Part shown: positions 22,238 to 30,037 of the stretch, one piece after another
How positions within the stretch are numbered: position 1 is the stretch's first letter
How the letters are laid out: each line of letters opens with the position of its first letter
Assembly (NCBI GenBank): GCA_017427645.1
Contig: JAFRSI010000152.1
Coordinates: 1 to 64,000, forward strand
Source: Oscillospiraceae bacterium
Lineage (GTDB): Bacteria; Bacillota; Clostridia; Oscillospirales; Oscillospiraceae
Direction of reading: 5' to 3'
Length of the DNA: 64,000 bases
Translations under genes and position numbers: made by a program
Notes under the pieces: model-generated
Databases searched by the model: none
What the model was told of the DNA's origin: nothing
The model's input: the letters and a program-made list of their open reading frames with translations, nothing else

Positions 22238-23146
22238 CTATCCCCTGCGCTCCGGCGGAGAGGTCCGCTGCACGCCGTAGATACCCAGCAGGATCATCGC
22301 GCAGAACAGGATGCCCCACCAGGAGAAGGGCTCGTGCAGGATCACCGCGCCGGCAAACACCGACACGGCCGTGGTCAGATTGGCGAATACCGTCTCCTGC
22401 GCCACCGTCAGGTAGGTGATGGCGTAGGAGGACAGGAAGTAGCACACCACCGAACAGAACAGTCCCAGGAACAGGATGGACAGCAGATACTCCGCCTCTC
22501 CCAGGGGCCGCAGATAGGCCGCCGCGTCGCCGCCCACGGCGGCTGCGGCCAGCGCCGTGAACGTCGCGGCACCTACCGCCATCATCATATAGGTGCGCTC
22601 GAAGGGGGTGAACTCCCCGGAGATCCCACGGCTGAGCAGGGTGTAGCCTGCGGCGCCGCCCACGGCGATCACCAGGGCTGTCACGCCGATCCAGTCCAGG
22701 GAGCCGGTGCTGCGGCTCATCAGGCCGATGCCCACCACGCCGCCCACAGACAGCAGCCCGAACAGCAGCTGCCCGGCGCTGGGCCGCTCGCCCAGGATCG
22801 GGGCGGCCGCCAGTACGGACACAATGGGGATCATGGCGATCATCACGCCGGAAAAGATGCTGGTGGAATGGTACAGGCCGTACTGCTCGCCCAGGAAGTA
22901 GATCACCGGCTCGGCGGCACCCAGCAGCACCAGCAGCCACCACCGCTTGTCCCGCAGGCGGAGCTTTGCCGCCCCCAGCAGCACCAGGGCGGTCATGACG
23001 GCGAAGGCCAGCACGAACCGGTGGCTCAGGAGCACGAAGATCGGGGCCGACTGCTGGCCCCGCTTGGAGGCCAGAAAGCTGAAGCCCCACAGGATGTGGC
23101 CTGCGATGGCCGCCAGAAAGGTGCGGATTCTTGTTTTCCGATCCAT
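22238..23146 (-). CDS. EamA/DMT-family transporter
   Basis: 302 residues in two EamA repeats of five helices each. The first contains HILWGFSFLASKRG and IPIVSVLAA next to ILGERPS; the second ends with ANLTTAVSVFAGAVILHEPFS. These are drug/metabolite exporters of the inner membrane; substrate unknown. The ATG at 23146 is chosen for the GGGGGAGAGG just before it; another ATG at 23164 overlaps the upstream stop. Last gene of a five-gene leftward operon. Confidence 0.88.
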   Translation of the reverse strand: MDRKTRIRTFLAAIAGHILWGFSFLASKRGQQSAPIFVLLSHRFVLAFAVMTALVLLGAAKLRLRDKRWWLLVLLGAAEPVIYFLGEQYGLYHSTSIFSGVMIAMIPIVSVLAAAPILGERPSAGQLLFGLLSVGGVVGIGLMSRSTGSLDWIGVTALVIAVGGAAGYTLLSRGISGEFTPFERTYMMMAVGAATFTALAAAAVGGDAAAYLRPLGEAEYLLSILFLGLFCSVVCYFLSSYAITYLTVAQETVFANLTTAVSVFAGAVILHEPFSWWGILFCAMILLGIYGVQRTSPPERRG

Positions 23147-23163
23147 ATACCTCTCCCCCGCCA

Positions 23164-23760
23164 TCAGTCGACCAGGTCGAAAGAGGTCATCTCCACGCCG
23201 GTGTCCCGGGTCAGCAGCGTCCGGGGCCGCCGGGCCGTGCGGCAGGCCACGAAGATATCCCCCGCCGCGCCGGACACGTTGCAGATCTGCCACAACCAGA
23301 TCACCCAGGACCAGTCCCGGGGCGCCAGAAGCAGCAGCGCCGTGAAGATCACGCCCCATACGACCAGCGGGGCCAGGGAAATGGCGATGTAGGCTCCCCG
23401 ATCGAAGTAGTCCTCCTCCGAGCCGGCGTAAGCGTACAGGCCGGTAAAGCCGAAGCGCACGTGCCCGCCGCCGCAGGCCTTCATCACCGCCGCGTGGGTC
23501 AGCTCGTGGAGCACGATATAGACCAGCGATCCCGCCGACATGACCACCAGCGGAGCGATTGCCTCCCACACGGAATCGCACGCGATCCGCCCCCGCAGGA
23601 ACTCCGGAAACGGCATCATGAGAAAATGTCCCGCCAGGAACAGCAGCACCGCCGCCGCAGCGCCCAGCCCGTTGAGCAGCAGCGCCGTCTTTTTGTCGGT
23701 CTGCAGATTCACCCGCTCCGTCTCCCGGTAGCCGGGAGGCAGCTCTCTGTAAGCGCGCAT
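23164..23760 (-). CDS. DUF3267 membrane metalloprotease-like protein
   Basis: 198 residues with four membrane segments. YIVLHELTHAAVM holds the HExxH zinc motif inside the second segment, typical of DUF3267 proteins related to intramembrane zinc proteases. YFDRGAYIAISLAPLVVWG is a likely second half of the site. Substrate unknown. The start shares one base with the upstream stop (TGATG). Confidence 0.82.
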   Translation of the reverse strand: MRAYRELPPGYRETERVNLQTDKKTALLLNGLGAAAAVLLFLAGHFLMMPFPEFLRGRIACDSVWEAIAPLVVMSAGSLVYIVLHELTHAAVMKACGGGHVRFGFTGLYAYAGSEEDYFDRGAYIAISLAPLVVWGVIFTALLLLAPRDWSWVIWLWQICNVSGAAGDIFVACRTARRPRTLLTRDTGVEMTSFDLVD

Positions 23761-24281
23761 CAGTGCCCGCCTCCTTCCTTCTCACCGCTCCGGGCGCGGC
23801 GGTCAGCCCGCAGATCCAGGATCAGCAGCGCCAGGCACGCCAGGCGCACCGCGAAGCCCAGCACGGCGCACACCGTGCCGTAGGCCGCGTTGAAGTGAAA
23901 GGGCAGCAGCCGTGCGATCAGGTCCAGAGCGATCAGCGCCGCCGCAATGATGCGGATCCGCACCCCGGTCTCATGGCTGCCCTGCAGAAAACGCTTGGCC
24001 AGCAGGCCCGACGCCAGCGCCGCGATCAGCATGACGAAATAGGCGATGACCTCGCTGGAGCTCTGCCGATAGATCCAGGACACGGCCAGCGTCTCCCACC
24101 GGGGGAGGGCGGACAGACCCAGGTCAAAGAGGGCCGCCAGCACGCTGCGGTACGTCACCAGATACAGATAGCCGGAGGCGACGAATACGTAAGGCACCGC
24201 CAGCAGAGCAGAGAGCTGGAAGATCAGCACGCATACGTCCGCTCCGGTCCGCTGCTTGCGCAGATTCACGCCAAAGGTCAT
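23760..24281 (-). CDS. Four-helix membrane protein, unknown
   Basis: 173 residues with four membrane helices (about 16-40, 76-94, 107-126 and 132-155) and a polar C-terminal tail (DRRARSGEKEGGGH). Not recognised. It overlaps the genes on both sides by 1-4 bases, so it is part of one translational unit with the anchored protein upstream and the DUF3267 protein downstream. Confidence 0.75.
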   Translation of the reverse strand: MTFGVNLRKQRTGADVCVLIFQLSALLAVPYVFVASGYLYLVTYRSVLAALFDLGLSALPRWETLAVSWIYRQSSSEVIAYFVMLIAALASGLLAKRFLQGSHETGVRIRIIAAALIALDLIARLLPFHFNAAYGTVCAVLGFAVRLACLALLILDLRADRRARSGEKEGGGH

Positions 24282-24913
24282 CCCCTCACCTCCTCCAGCG
24301 TCCGCTCCAGATAGCGCCGCTCAAAGACGTCCGTCTGGGCTTCGTCGTCCCGGACGCTGTACAGGATCTCGCCGCTTTCGCCGTCCACGAACATCACCAC
24401 GCCGCCCTCGCTCTCCGGACGGATATCCTCGGAGGACTCGCTGTACAGGCGGCACAGGGAATTGGTCTTGGGAAAGTTGGAGGGCATCAAAAAGCCCTTC
24501 AGGCACACCAGCTCACCGGAGGCGCAGCGCCCCCGCAGCATGGTGTCCCGCCACAGCACCTCTTTCTCAAAGGTGTTCAGATCCACCCGCACCACCTGGC
24601 AGATGATCATGCCCATATCGGTCCGGGTGTGCTCGTTCACGTAGAGCTGATCGCCTATCGCTGCAGCGCCCCAGTCGTGGCCGAAATCGCCCGGCACCTT
24701 CAGCTCGCCGTTGACTCTGTCGCCCTCATAGATCCCGTTGGGGTAGAGGTTGGAGTAGCGCACCGCCACGTCGGTCCCCTCCACGGGGTAGAACTCGTTG
24801 ACGGCCCGGCGGTCCGCCAGATCCACCAGCCGGATGGACACGAAAAACGTGATGGCTGAGAAGATGATGACCACCAGCACCAGGGCGTTCATGGAAAACT
24901 TCGTCTCTCTCAT
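24278..24913 (-). CDS. Membrane-anchored extracytoplasmic protein, unknown
   Basis: 211 residues. One N-terminal helix (about 9-28) anchors a soluble domain with repeated short beta-strand patterns (AAIGDQLYVNEHTR, VVMFVDGESGEILYSVRDD), suggesting a small beta-propeller-like or sensor fold. Not recognised. Overlaps the next gene by four bases. Confidence 0.72.
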   Translation of the reverse strand: MRETKFSMNALVLVVIIFSAITFFVSIRLVDLADRRAVNEFYPVEGTDVAVRYSNLYPNGIYEGDRVNGELKVPGDFGHDWGAAAIGDQLYVNEHTRTDMGMIICQVVRVDLNTFEKEVLWRDTMLRGRCASGELVCLKGFLMPSNFPKTNSLCRLYSESSEDIRPESEGGVVMFVDGESGEILYSVRDDEAQTDVFERRYLERTLEEVRG

Positions 24914-25182
24914 GCCTCTTTCCCCCCTGTTTCCTTCATCTCGCGCTCCAGCCAGGCGGCTGCGTAGGAGCAGACGGCCCGCACCTGTCCGCCCCGGCGG
25001 CGGATCTCCTCCACGGCGGTGCGCACCAGCTCCGCCGCCAGTCCCTCGCCCCGGTATCTCCGGTCCACGTAGGTGTGGTCAATGGTGAAGACCCCCGGCT
25101 CCGTCTCCGGAAAGGTGATCTCCGCCAGGAGCTCTCCGCTCTCGCCTCTGGCGTATATGGCGTTGTTGTCTATGGTAAACAT
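24910..25182 (-). CDS. Short GNAT-family N-acetyltransferase (YjdJ/NATD1-like)
   Basis: 90 residues, a minimal GNAT. FTIDHTYVDRRYRGEGLAAE holds the acetyl-CoA loop (R-x-x-G-x-A), and the C-terminus has VRAVCSYAAAWLE as in the Gcn5-related YjdJ class. The ATG at 25182 has GAGGGA at 8 bases; the ATG at 25197 does not. First gene of the five-gene unit ending in the EamA exporter. Confidence 0.85.
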   Translation of the reverse strand: MFTIDNNAIYARGESGELLAEITFPETEPGVFTIDHTYVDRRYRGEGLAAELVRTAVEEIRRRGGQVRAVCSYAAAWLEREMKETGGKEA

Positions 25183-25240
25183 CTGCTTGTCCCTCATTTG
25201 CTCTCATATGGGGCTGCTCCGCCCCGCGCCGTGTATCATA

Positions 25241-25915
25241 TCACGAAAAGATGCGTTCGGCAATCTCCCGCGCCGCAAACGCGTCCATCTCCCGCTGCAG
25301 CAGGCGAAACACGTTTGCCACCAGATACCCGTCGGCAATTGCGTGATTCAGCCGGACGCTGACCGGCATGACCAGTCTGCCGTTCTCCCGGCGATACCTC
25401 CCCCAGTTGACGATGGGGGCGAAAAACAGATACCCGTCCGGCAGCTCAACGTTCAGCGAGTCATAGGAAAGCCAGGAGATATAGGAGGCGTCAAACCAGT
25501 TGGGGTGGTTTGCCGTATCCAGCCCGTACTCCCGTGTCTTCTTCGCCTCCTCCACGTCCCGGAGGGCGTTGGCGTAGAACGTGTCGTAGTCCTCACAGTA
25601 TTCCGTATAGACGGGGGTACACGTTTCGGTATCCTCGTGGAAGACGTACTGCGTGGGGTGGATCACGTCGTAGCAGATCAGCTGGTCGCTCTGCCAGAGA
25701 TAACCCATCCTGTAGTCGTCCCGGGAATTCAGCACCCTGGAGAGGACGTACAGAAAGTTCAGATAGAACTTCGTATTCGTCCTTCGGGAATATGCCGCCA
25801 GCTCCGTCACGTCGATCCTCGCCGTCATGGAGGTGGAGCATTTGCAGTCCTGGGAAAAGTGCCGAAACACGCCCTTGCGGTAATAGGTCTCTTTATCGAT
25901 CACCCGGTAGCTCAT
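25241..25915 (-). CDS. CAT-fold acetyltransferase (CatA-like)
   Basis: 224 residues aligned along the length of type-A chloramphenicol acetyltransferases: YRKGVFRHFSQDCKCSTSMT at the start (CAT: hFxxf), NFLYVLSRVLNSRDDYR, FAPIVNWGRY and the catalytic segment VSVRLNHAIADGYLVANVF with His and the HxxxDG Asp. In true CATs the first motif is HHAVCDG; here the leading His is Asn. Whether it acetylates chloramphenicol cannot be told. ATG at 25915 follows AGGAGAATT. Confidence 0.85.
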   Translation of the reverse strand: MSYRVIDKETYYRKGVFRHFSQDCKCSTSMTARIDVTELAAYSRRTNTKFYLNFLYVLSRVLNSRDDYRMGYLWQSDQLICYDVIHPTQYVFHEDTETCTPVYTEYCEDYDTFYANALRDVEEAKKTREYGLDTANHPNWFDASYISWLSYDSLNVELPDGYLFFAPIVNWGRYRRENGRLVMPVSVRLNHAIADGYLVANVFRLLQREMDAFAAREIAERIFS

Positions 25916-25992
25916 CTTTTCAATTCTCCTCTGCGCCTTCTGCGCCAAAATGCGGCCGCCGTCCCCCAGGCCGCTCCCGCAGCGTCCCCGGC

Positions 25993-26661
25993 TCATCTCT
26001 TTTTGGCGACGGCATACATCAGCTTGTCAAACTCCGGAAACGCACTTGTGATTCCTTTTTCCACCACAGATAAGTCGTGATCCGCAAGCTCTTTCTCAAA
26101 GGTCCTGAACGACACCATCCTGCAGGACGTCGCCGCTACCCTCATCTTCCCCGACTCATGATCCCTTTCCTGCAGTTCAAAGGCCTTCGTGATATCGCTT
26201 TGCATCTCGGTCTCCCCGTCGCCCATTGTGCAAATCAAAGCGAGCCCTTCCGGCTTAAGATGATCGTGTATGAATCGGTAAAAGCCATTCCTGTCCCCGT
26301 CAAGCACCAGCATGTGCACCACCGCGACCGCATAGATGAAATCAAAAGAGCTGTCCAGCTCGCACGAAAGGCAGTCGAGCACGCTGAAATTCCGGACGTA
26401 TGCGGGCATATTCTTTTGACAAAATGAAATGGCTTCTCTGGATATATCCGTGGCTGTCAGGCGAAGGCCGCTCTCCAGAACGACCTTGGCGTCTCTTCCC
26501 TCCCCGCAGCCCAATTCGAGCAGGTCGTATTCGGGCTGTATATGGTATCGCCGGATGATATCCATGACGATGGGAGTGCACACGGTGCTCGCCCATCGAA
26601 CGCCTTTCCGGTGCGCCGTTTTGTATCTCTCATCGTAGGCGGCATAGTATTTCTCATCCAT
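25993..26661 (-). CDS. Class I SAM-dependent methyltransferase
   Basis: 222 residues. Motif I is LLELGCGEGRDAKVVLESG, an acidic residue follows in LTATDISREAIS, and FDFIYAVAVVHML and GLALICTMGDGE are motifs IV and VI. The early text RKGVRWAS and DIIRRYHI resembles small-molecule methyltransferases such as tellurite-resistance-type proteins. Substrate unknown. The ATG at 26661 follows GGGGGAAA. Confidence 0.85.
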   Translation of the reverse strand: MDEKYYAAYDERYKTAHRKGVRWASTVCTPIVMDIIRRYHIQPEYDLLELGCGEGRDAKVVLESGLRLTATDISREAISFCQKNMPAYVRNFSVLDCLSCELDSSFDFIYAVAVVHMLVLDGDRNGFYRFIHDHLKPEGLALICTMGDGETEMQSDITKAFELQERDHESGKMRVAATSCRMVSFRTFEKELADHDLSVVEKGITSAFPEFDKLMYAVAKKR

Positions 26662-26744
26662 ACGTTTTCCCCCGCATAAACACCGGTTTATCAAGCTGAT
26701 CATACCATGCCTGCGCCCGGCAAACCGGCAACCGTCAGATTCAA

Positions 26745-27206
26745 TTATTTAATGTCGATCCAGATACCGGTGTCATGAATCGATGCTCCTTCCACACTCC
26801 TGTAAAACCGCTGCGCTTCATCGTTATTTGCCATCAGCGCAATCAGCACGCCTGCGCCTTGTCTTTTGCATTCTTCCCTTAACGCATTCAGCAGTGCTTG
26901 CGCGATTTTATTATGCCTTTCACGTTTCAGAACACAGATCCAGTCCATATATGCGCTGAAACAGGAAGCGTCACTCCTGCTGCTGATAAGAGAGGCGTCA
27001 ATCCTTCCGATGATTCTGTCTTCTTTTATGGCGACAAACGAAATTGCCGTATTGAACCGTTGATCCGTAAAGCTCTGCTCCAATTGATGTCTGTACGTTT
27101 CATCCGGTTCCCAAAAATACGTATCCGGTTCCTGCCTTCTGAGCTCCTCTTCAAAGGCAATAATCTTGTCAATATCGCTTTTTTCAAGCTTTTTGATCTC
27201 AAGCAT
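26745..27206 (-). CDS. GNAT-family N-acetyltransferase
   Basis: About 153 residues. Motif A is CVLKRERHNKIAQALLNALR, with a degenerate acetyl-CoA loop (RHNKIA for Q/RxxGxG/A), followed by GVLIALMANNDEAQRFYRS. The less GC-rich composition and context mark it as accessory. The start at 27206 is favoured for spacing to GGAG; 27215 is possible. Confidence 0.8.
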   Translation of the reverse strand: MLEIKKLEKSDIDKIIAFEEELRRQEPDTYFWEPDETYRHQLEQSFTDQRFNTAISFVAIKEDRIIGRIDASLISSRSDASCFSAYMDWICVLKRERHNKIAQALLNALREECKRQGAGVLIALMANNDEAQRFYRSVEGASIHDTGIWIDIK

Positions 27207-27272
27207 ATTTCTCATCTCCGCACATCCCGGGTCGTTGAAATGATTATAGCATATTCGACCTTATGAAACAAC

Positions 27273-27318
27273 AAAGACCGCGCAAAGGTGCCCCAAAGCA
27301 TGGAGAGGACGCCTGAAA
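27273..27318 (-). repeat. Dispersed ~45-bp element, copy A
   Basis: Downstream of the GNAT gene that ends at 27359. On the minus strand: GGCGTCCTCTCCATGCTTTG, then GCACCTTTGCGCGGTCTTT. It matches copies C and D (29177-29221, 29944-29991) and the shortened copy B (28503-28528). Confidence 0.65.
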
Positions 27319-27358
27319 ACACGCCAGTGAATCGCCCGGCAAAGGGGAAACCGTTTTT

Positions 27359-27835
27359 TCAGCAGCGAATGAAATAACAGTCGTTTTGTTCCATATAGTC
27401 CGTTTTGACAAAGCCGTGACGTTCATAAAAACGCGCTGCCTTCCAATTCTCTTTATGGCAGCCAAGTACGATGGGACGCTTGCCGAATTCCAGGTAAACC
27501 CGTCGAATCGTCTCTTCCAGGATTTCTCCTCCATATCCCCGGTTGCGGTATTCTTTGTCGATGACAAATCCCATTAAGCGGTAAAACGGCTGAGATTTGA
27601 CCTGCGGAGGATCGGTTTCCCACGGGATGGCTTCGCCCAACAGAATGGTTGCGATACACTTTCTATGGATCCTTACGAGATATGTATGCCCGATACAGTG
27701 ATGCTCAACACCGTAGTCGGTAATATCCATGAGCGTGGAAATATAATCAACGAATGCTTCGGGTATATCGTCCCTGTCTATTTCCTGCGCGTCAGCATAG
27801 TTTTTATGTGTCAATTCTTCAAACTGAAGGCACAT
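27359..27835 (-). CDS. GNAT-family N-acetyltransferase
   Basis: 158 residues. MGFVIDKEYRNRGYGGEIL is the acetyl-CoA loop (R-N-R-G-Y-G), and ENWKAARFYERHGFVKT is the C-terminal helix-strand. CGGAGG lies eight bases before the ATG at 27835. It sits 28 bases after a second GNAT gene, so the two form one transcript that ends at repeat copy A. Confidence 0.87.
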   Translation of the reverse strand: MCLQFEELTHKNYADAQEIDRDDIPEAFVDYISTLMDITDYGVEHHCIGHTYLVRIHRKCIATILLGEAIPWETDPPQVKSQPFYRLMGFVIDKEYRNRGYGGEILEETIRRVYLEFGKRPIVLGCHKENWKAARFYERHGFVKTDYMEQNDCYFIRC

Positions 27836-27863
27836 TTTCTTTTCCTCCGCCATGGGTGCTTTG

Positions 27864-28388
27864 TCACTCCGTAAGATCGATCCAGTATCTCTCCAGATAA
27901 ACGTCGCGCTCCTTCAGATAAACAGTCGACTCATACTGACCGCCATTTTTCAGAATGGTTTTTCGGCTCCCTTCATTTCCCCGAACACAGCATACCAGCA
28001 CGTGATGGATCCCCAGTCTTCTGCATTCCGGCAGGACGAGTTTCAGCATCTGTGTGGCGTAGCCCTTTCTCCTCTCACTCGGGCAGACGGAGTAGCCGAT
28101 ATGACCGGCGTACTTCTCCAGAAATTCATTGAAACGGTGGCGGATCTGAATGACGCCCACGATTTTGTTGTCAGATTCCCGCATATAGATATACTGTGTC
28201 ATCGGCACAAGATCGGGAGGCGTGGTTTCAGCGTGTTTAAGTGCCTCGACCTGATCCAGCCAATCCTGTGTCCGGTCAAAACGCCGTAATGAACCGCAGC
28301 CGTCCATGGAGCCTCCGTATTCGAGAAACTCATTCCGGTACGCCTGTATCTGTTTATCATATTCAATAGAGGGTGCTCTCAAGATCAT
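27864..28388 (-). CDS. GNAT-family N-acetyltransferase
   Basis: 174 residues. Acetyl-CoA loop CPSERRKGYATQMLKLVLPE and C-terminal GNEGSRKTILKNGGQYEST, the layout of RimL/YoaA-type GNATs that often acetylate small amines or antibiotics. GAGGAG precedes the ATG by nine bases. Cotranscribed with the next GNAT. Confidence 0.88.
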   Translation of the reverse strand: MILRAPSIEYDKQIQAYRNEFLEYGGSMDGCGSLRRFDRTQDWLDQVEALKHAETTPPDLVPMTQYIYMRESDNKIVGVIQIRHRFNEFLEKYAGHIGYSVCPSERRKGYATQMLKLVLPECRRLGIHHVLVCCVRGNEGSRKTILKNGGQYESTVYLKERDVYLERYWIDLTE

Positions 28389-28458
28389 TTGCCGTTTCTC
28401 CTCAAAACAAGATTCGCCGCAGCTATGATAACATATCCTTCTCCTTCATTCAAGAAAA

Positions 28459-28528
28459 AAGCCTCTCTTACCCCGGCAGGCAAGAGAGGTTTCTCTGTTG
28501 GGAAAGACCGCGTAAAAGGACGTCAGGG
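28459..28528 (-). repeat. Terminator hairpin plus shortened element, copy B
   Basis: A hairpin AGCCTCTCTT / AAGAGAGGTTT at 28460-28491, then on its right AAAGACCGCGTAAAAGGACG (28503-28522). On the minus strand the element begins directly after the stop codon at 28529. It lacks the outer half present in copies A, C and D. Confidence 0.6.
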
Positions 28529-28909
28529 CTATTTCTGGTCGATGCGTTTCGTGATCATTTCTATCAGTCGCTCGGACATGATGGCACAGGATTCAATATG
28601 AACCTTTCCGCTATCCAAAACCAGGGTCATAGAATCCGGGTTTTGCTTAAGCTCAACAATCTGTGACGTGTGATACTTGGTTTGTTTGCCAAACATCGTG
28701 CTATATACAAATGAATGATCGTCAATTACCTCAATCCACTGGTTTTTCCAGCAAAGAATTGCTGCAATTCCAAGTCCCAGACAAAGAACAGCTCCAATTA
28801 GAAGATAAGGCTTTTTTAAACTGGAATAGAGGAACACAAGACCTCCAAGAATGAAAACGATCCCTAATACACAAATCCAGACCGGGAGATATAAATCCTT
28901 CTTTCTCAT
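28529..28909 (-). CDS. Membrane protein with PH-like cytosolic domain, unknown
   Basis: 126 residues: two membrane helices (about 10-28 and 34-53), then a ~70-residue beta-rich domain (IEVIDDHSFVYSTMFGKQTK ... LVLDSGKVHIES) with the look of a bacterial PH-like domain, ending in an amphipathic helix. AAAGGATGG precedes the ATG. Function unknown. Flanked by repeat copies B and C. Confidence 0.72.
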   Translation of the reverse strand: MRKKDLYLPVWICVLGIVFILGGLVFLYSSLKKPYLLIGAVLCLGLGIAAILCWKNQWIEVIDDHSFVYSTMFGKQTKYHTSQIVELKQNPDSMTLVLDSGKVHIESCAIMSERLIEMITKRIDQK

Positions 28910-29020
28910 AGAACCATCCTTTCGCGAAATAAATTGTTGTTCTTATAATACCTCGGGTCTAAAACGAAGTCAATCACCTCAACGCCAATCATACAAAGCC
29001 AATCAGGTCGTGTCAATGAT

Positions 29021-29128
29021 ATATCGCTGCGCGATATGATATCCGTTCCTTCATATGCCGAAGGCGTATATCATCGCACGAAGTGCGATATCATACCGCA
29101 GGTTTATCACCCGTTCCGACAGGAACGG
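29021..29128. repeat. Chain of short palindromes joined by ATATCAT-like links
   Basis: Four hairpins in 108 bases: ATATCGC-tgc-GCGATAT (29021), ATATGCC-gaa-GGCGTAT (29053), ATCGCAC-gaa-GTGCGAT (29073) and CCGTTCC-gaca-GGAACGG (29111). They are joined by GATAT/ATCAT-type links; an unpaired half CCGTTCC lies at 29043. Non-coding. Stems differ in sequence, so this is not a CRISPR array. Confidence 0.7.
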
Positions 29129-29137
29129 ATATCATTG

Positions 29138-29172
29138 AAAAAAGCGATGCCCATACGGGCGTCGCTTTTTTT
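29138..29172. terminator. Bidirectional terminator next to the palindrome chain
   Basis: AAAAAAGCGATGCCC pairs with GGGCGTCGCTTTTTT (one G-U) around an ATAC loop. T-runs are on both strands. Confidence 0.8.
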
Positions 29173-29176
29173 GTGT

Positions 29177-29221
29177 AAGAGCGCGCAAAAGGCACAAAGC
29201 CATAGAAAGCCCGCCTGAAAG
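29177..29221 (-). repeat. Dispersed ~45-bp element, copy C
   Basis: On the minus strand CTTTCAGGCGGGCTTTCTAT, then GGCTTTGTGCCTTTTGCGCG and CTCTTA. It follows the gene ending at 29259 and is followed by the 29138-29172 hairpin. Confidence 0.65.
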
Positions 29222-29258
29222 ACATTACTGCCGTCAGTTTTCGGCATGGTTCTTTGTT

Positions 29259-29795
29259 CTAAAACTCTCCGATGAGGCGGAGAAGTTCTATTAGTTTACT
29301 CACTGCAAGAGCCAAGAACATGAAAATAAAAGCCGAATAGAGGAAAATGGTGAGTTTGCGTCCGCTTACCTTTGGTTTTCGAATGACAAGAACTAATGAA
29401 TTGATAAAATAAGTTGCTATCGTTATGGGAAGCACAATCAGTATGCTCAAAATAATGATCACTTCATTCAGGTTGCTGGCATGCAGAAAAATAAATCTTG
29501 AGTCGATCGTGTATTCTGCGGCGCCGATCGGTTTTTTTAAGAAAAATACCACATGAAGCAGAAACATAAGCATGCTAAAAATGTATAGTCCCACTCCAAG
29601 AAACGACATCTTGTTTCTGTTTTCTTTTCGGTTCTTGCTTCTGCCCGTAAGAGGATCACTTTGGCTGATAAGTATTTTTGCAAGTGTCGGATGGGGAATA
29701 ACAAGATAACCTTGTACCAATTGCTTCGGATCGTACGCCGCTGCCCGTCTCACCATGAACAGAATTAAAATATAAGCAAGAGGCAGCATTTTCAT
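29259..29795 (-). CDS. Membrane protein, unknown
   Basis: 178 residues with an N-terminal hydrophobic segment (residues 3-20), a polar loop containing SKNRKENRNK, then three helices (about 66-86, 111-132 and 147-168). Low GC for this genome and a weak ribosome site. Not recognised. Flanked by repeat copies C and D. Confidence 0.62.
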   Translation of the reverse strand: MKMLPLAYILILFMVRRAAAYDPKQLVQGYLVIPHPTLAKILISQSDPLTGRSKNRKENRNKMSFLGVGLYIFSMLMFLLHVVFFLKKPIGAAEYTIDSRFIFLHASNLNEVIIILSILIVLPITIATYFINSLVLVIRKPKVSGRKLTIFLYSAFIFMFLALAVSKLIELLRLIGEF

Positions 29796-29894
29796 AGCAA
29801 TCAGCTCTTTCTGTCAGTTGACCCTTATTGCCTGTTCAAATTCATAACGTGCTTTTTGATTACACTGATTATACCATAGCGTAATACAAATAGC

Positions 29895-29991
29895 AAAAGA
29901 AACCTCTTTTGCCTTGGCAGACAAAAGAGGTTTCTTTTATGTGAAAGATCGCGCAAAAGGATACCAAAGTATAGAAAGAACGCCTAAAAGG
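29895..29991 (-). repeat. Perfect 17-bp hairpin plus element, copy D
   Basis: Stem AAAAGAAACCTCTTTTG / CAAAAGAGGTTTCTTTT (29895-29938) beside the full element: on the minus strand GTCCTTTTAGGCGTTCTTTC, then TATACTTTGGTATCCTTTTG and CGCGATCTTT (29944-29991). An almost identical hairpin without the element recurs at 30634-30671. Confidence 0.7.
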
Positions 29992-30037
29992 ACACCATGT
30001 TGATTATCAATCCTGTTATCAGTAGTGCAAATAGAAG

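Noticed and set aside
29021..29128. CRISPR array
   Set aside because: Stem sequences differ, no identical repeat of 25-40 bases and no spacers of constant length; no cas genes.
27273..29991. Classical class 1-type integron
   Set aside because: No intI-like integrase is in the window and the 45-bp element lacks a recognisable attC R-box pair; only a cassette-like pattern is claimed.
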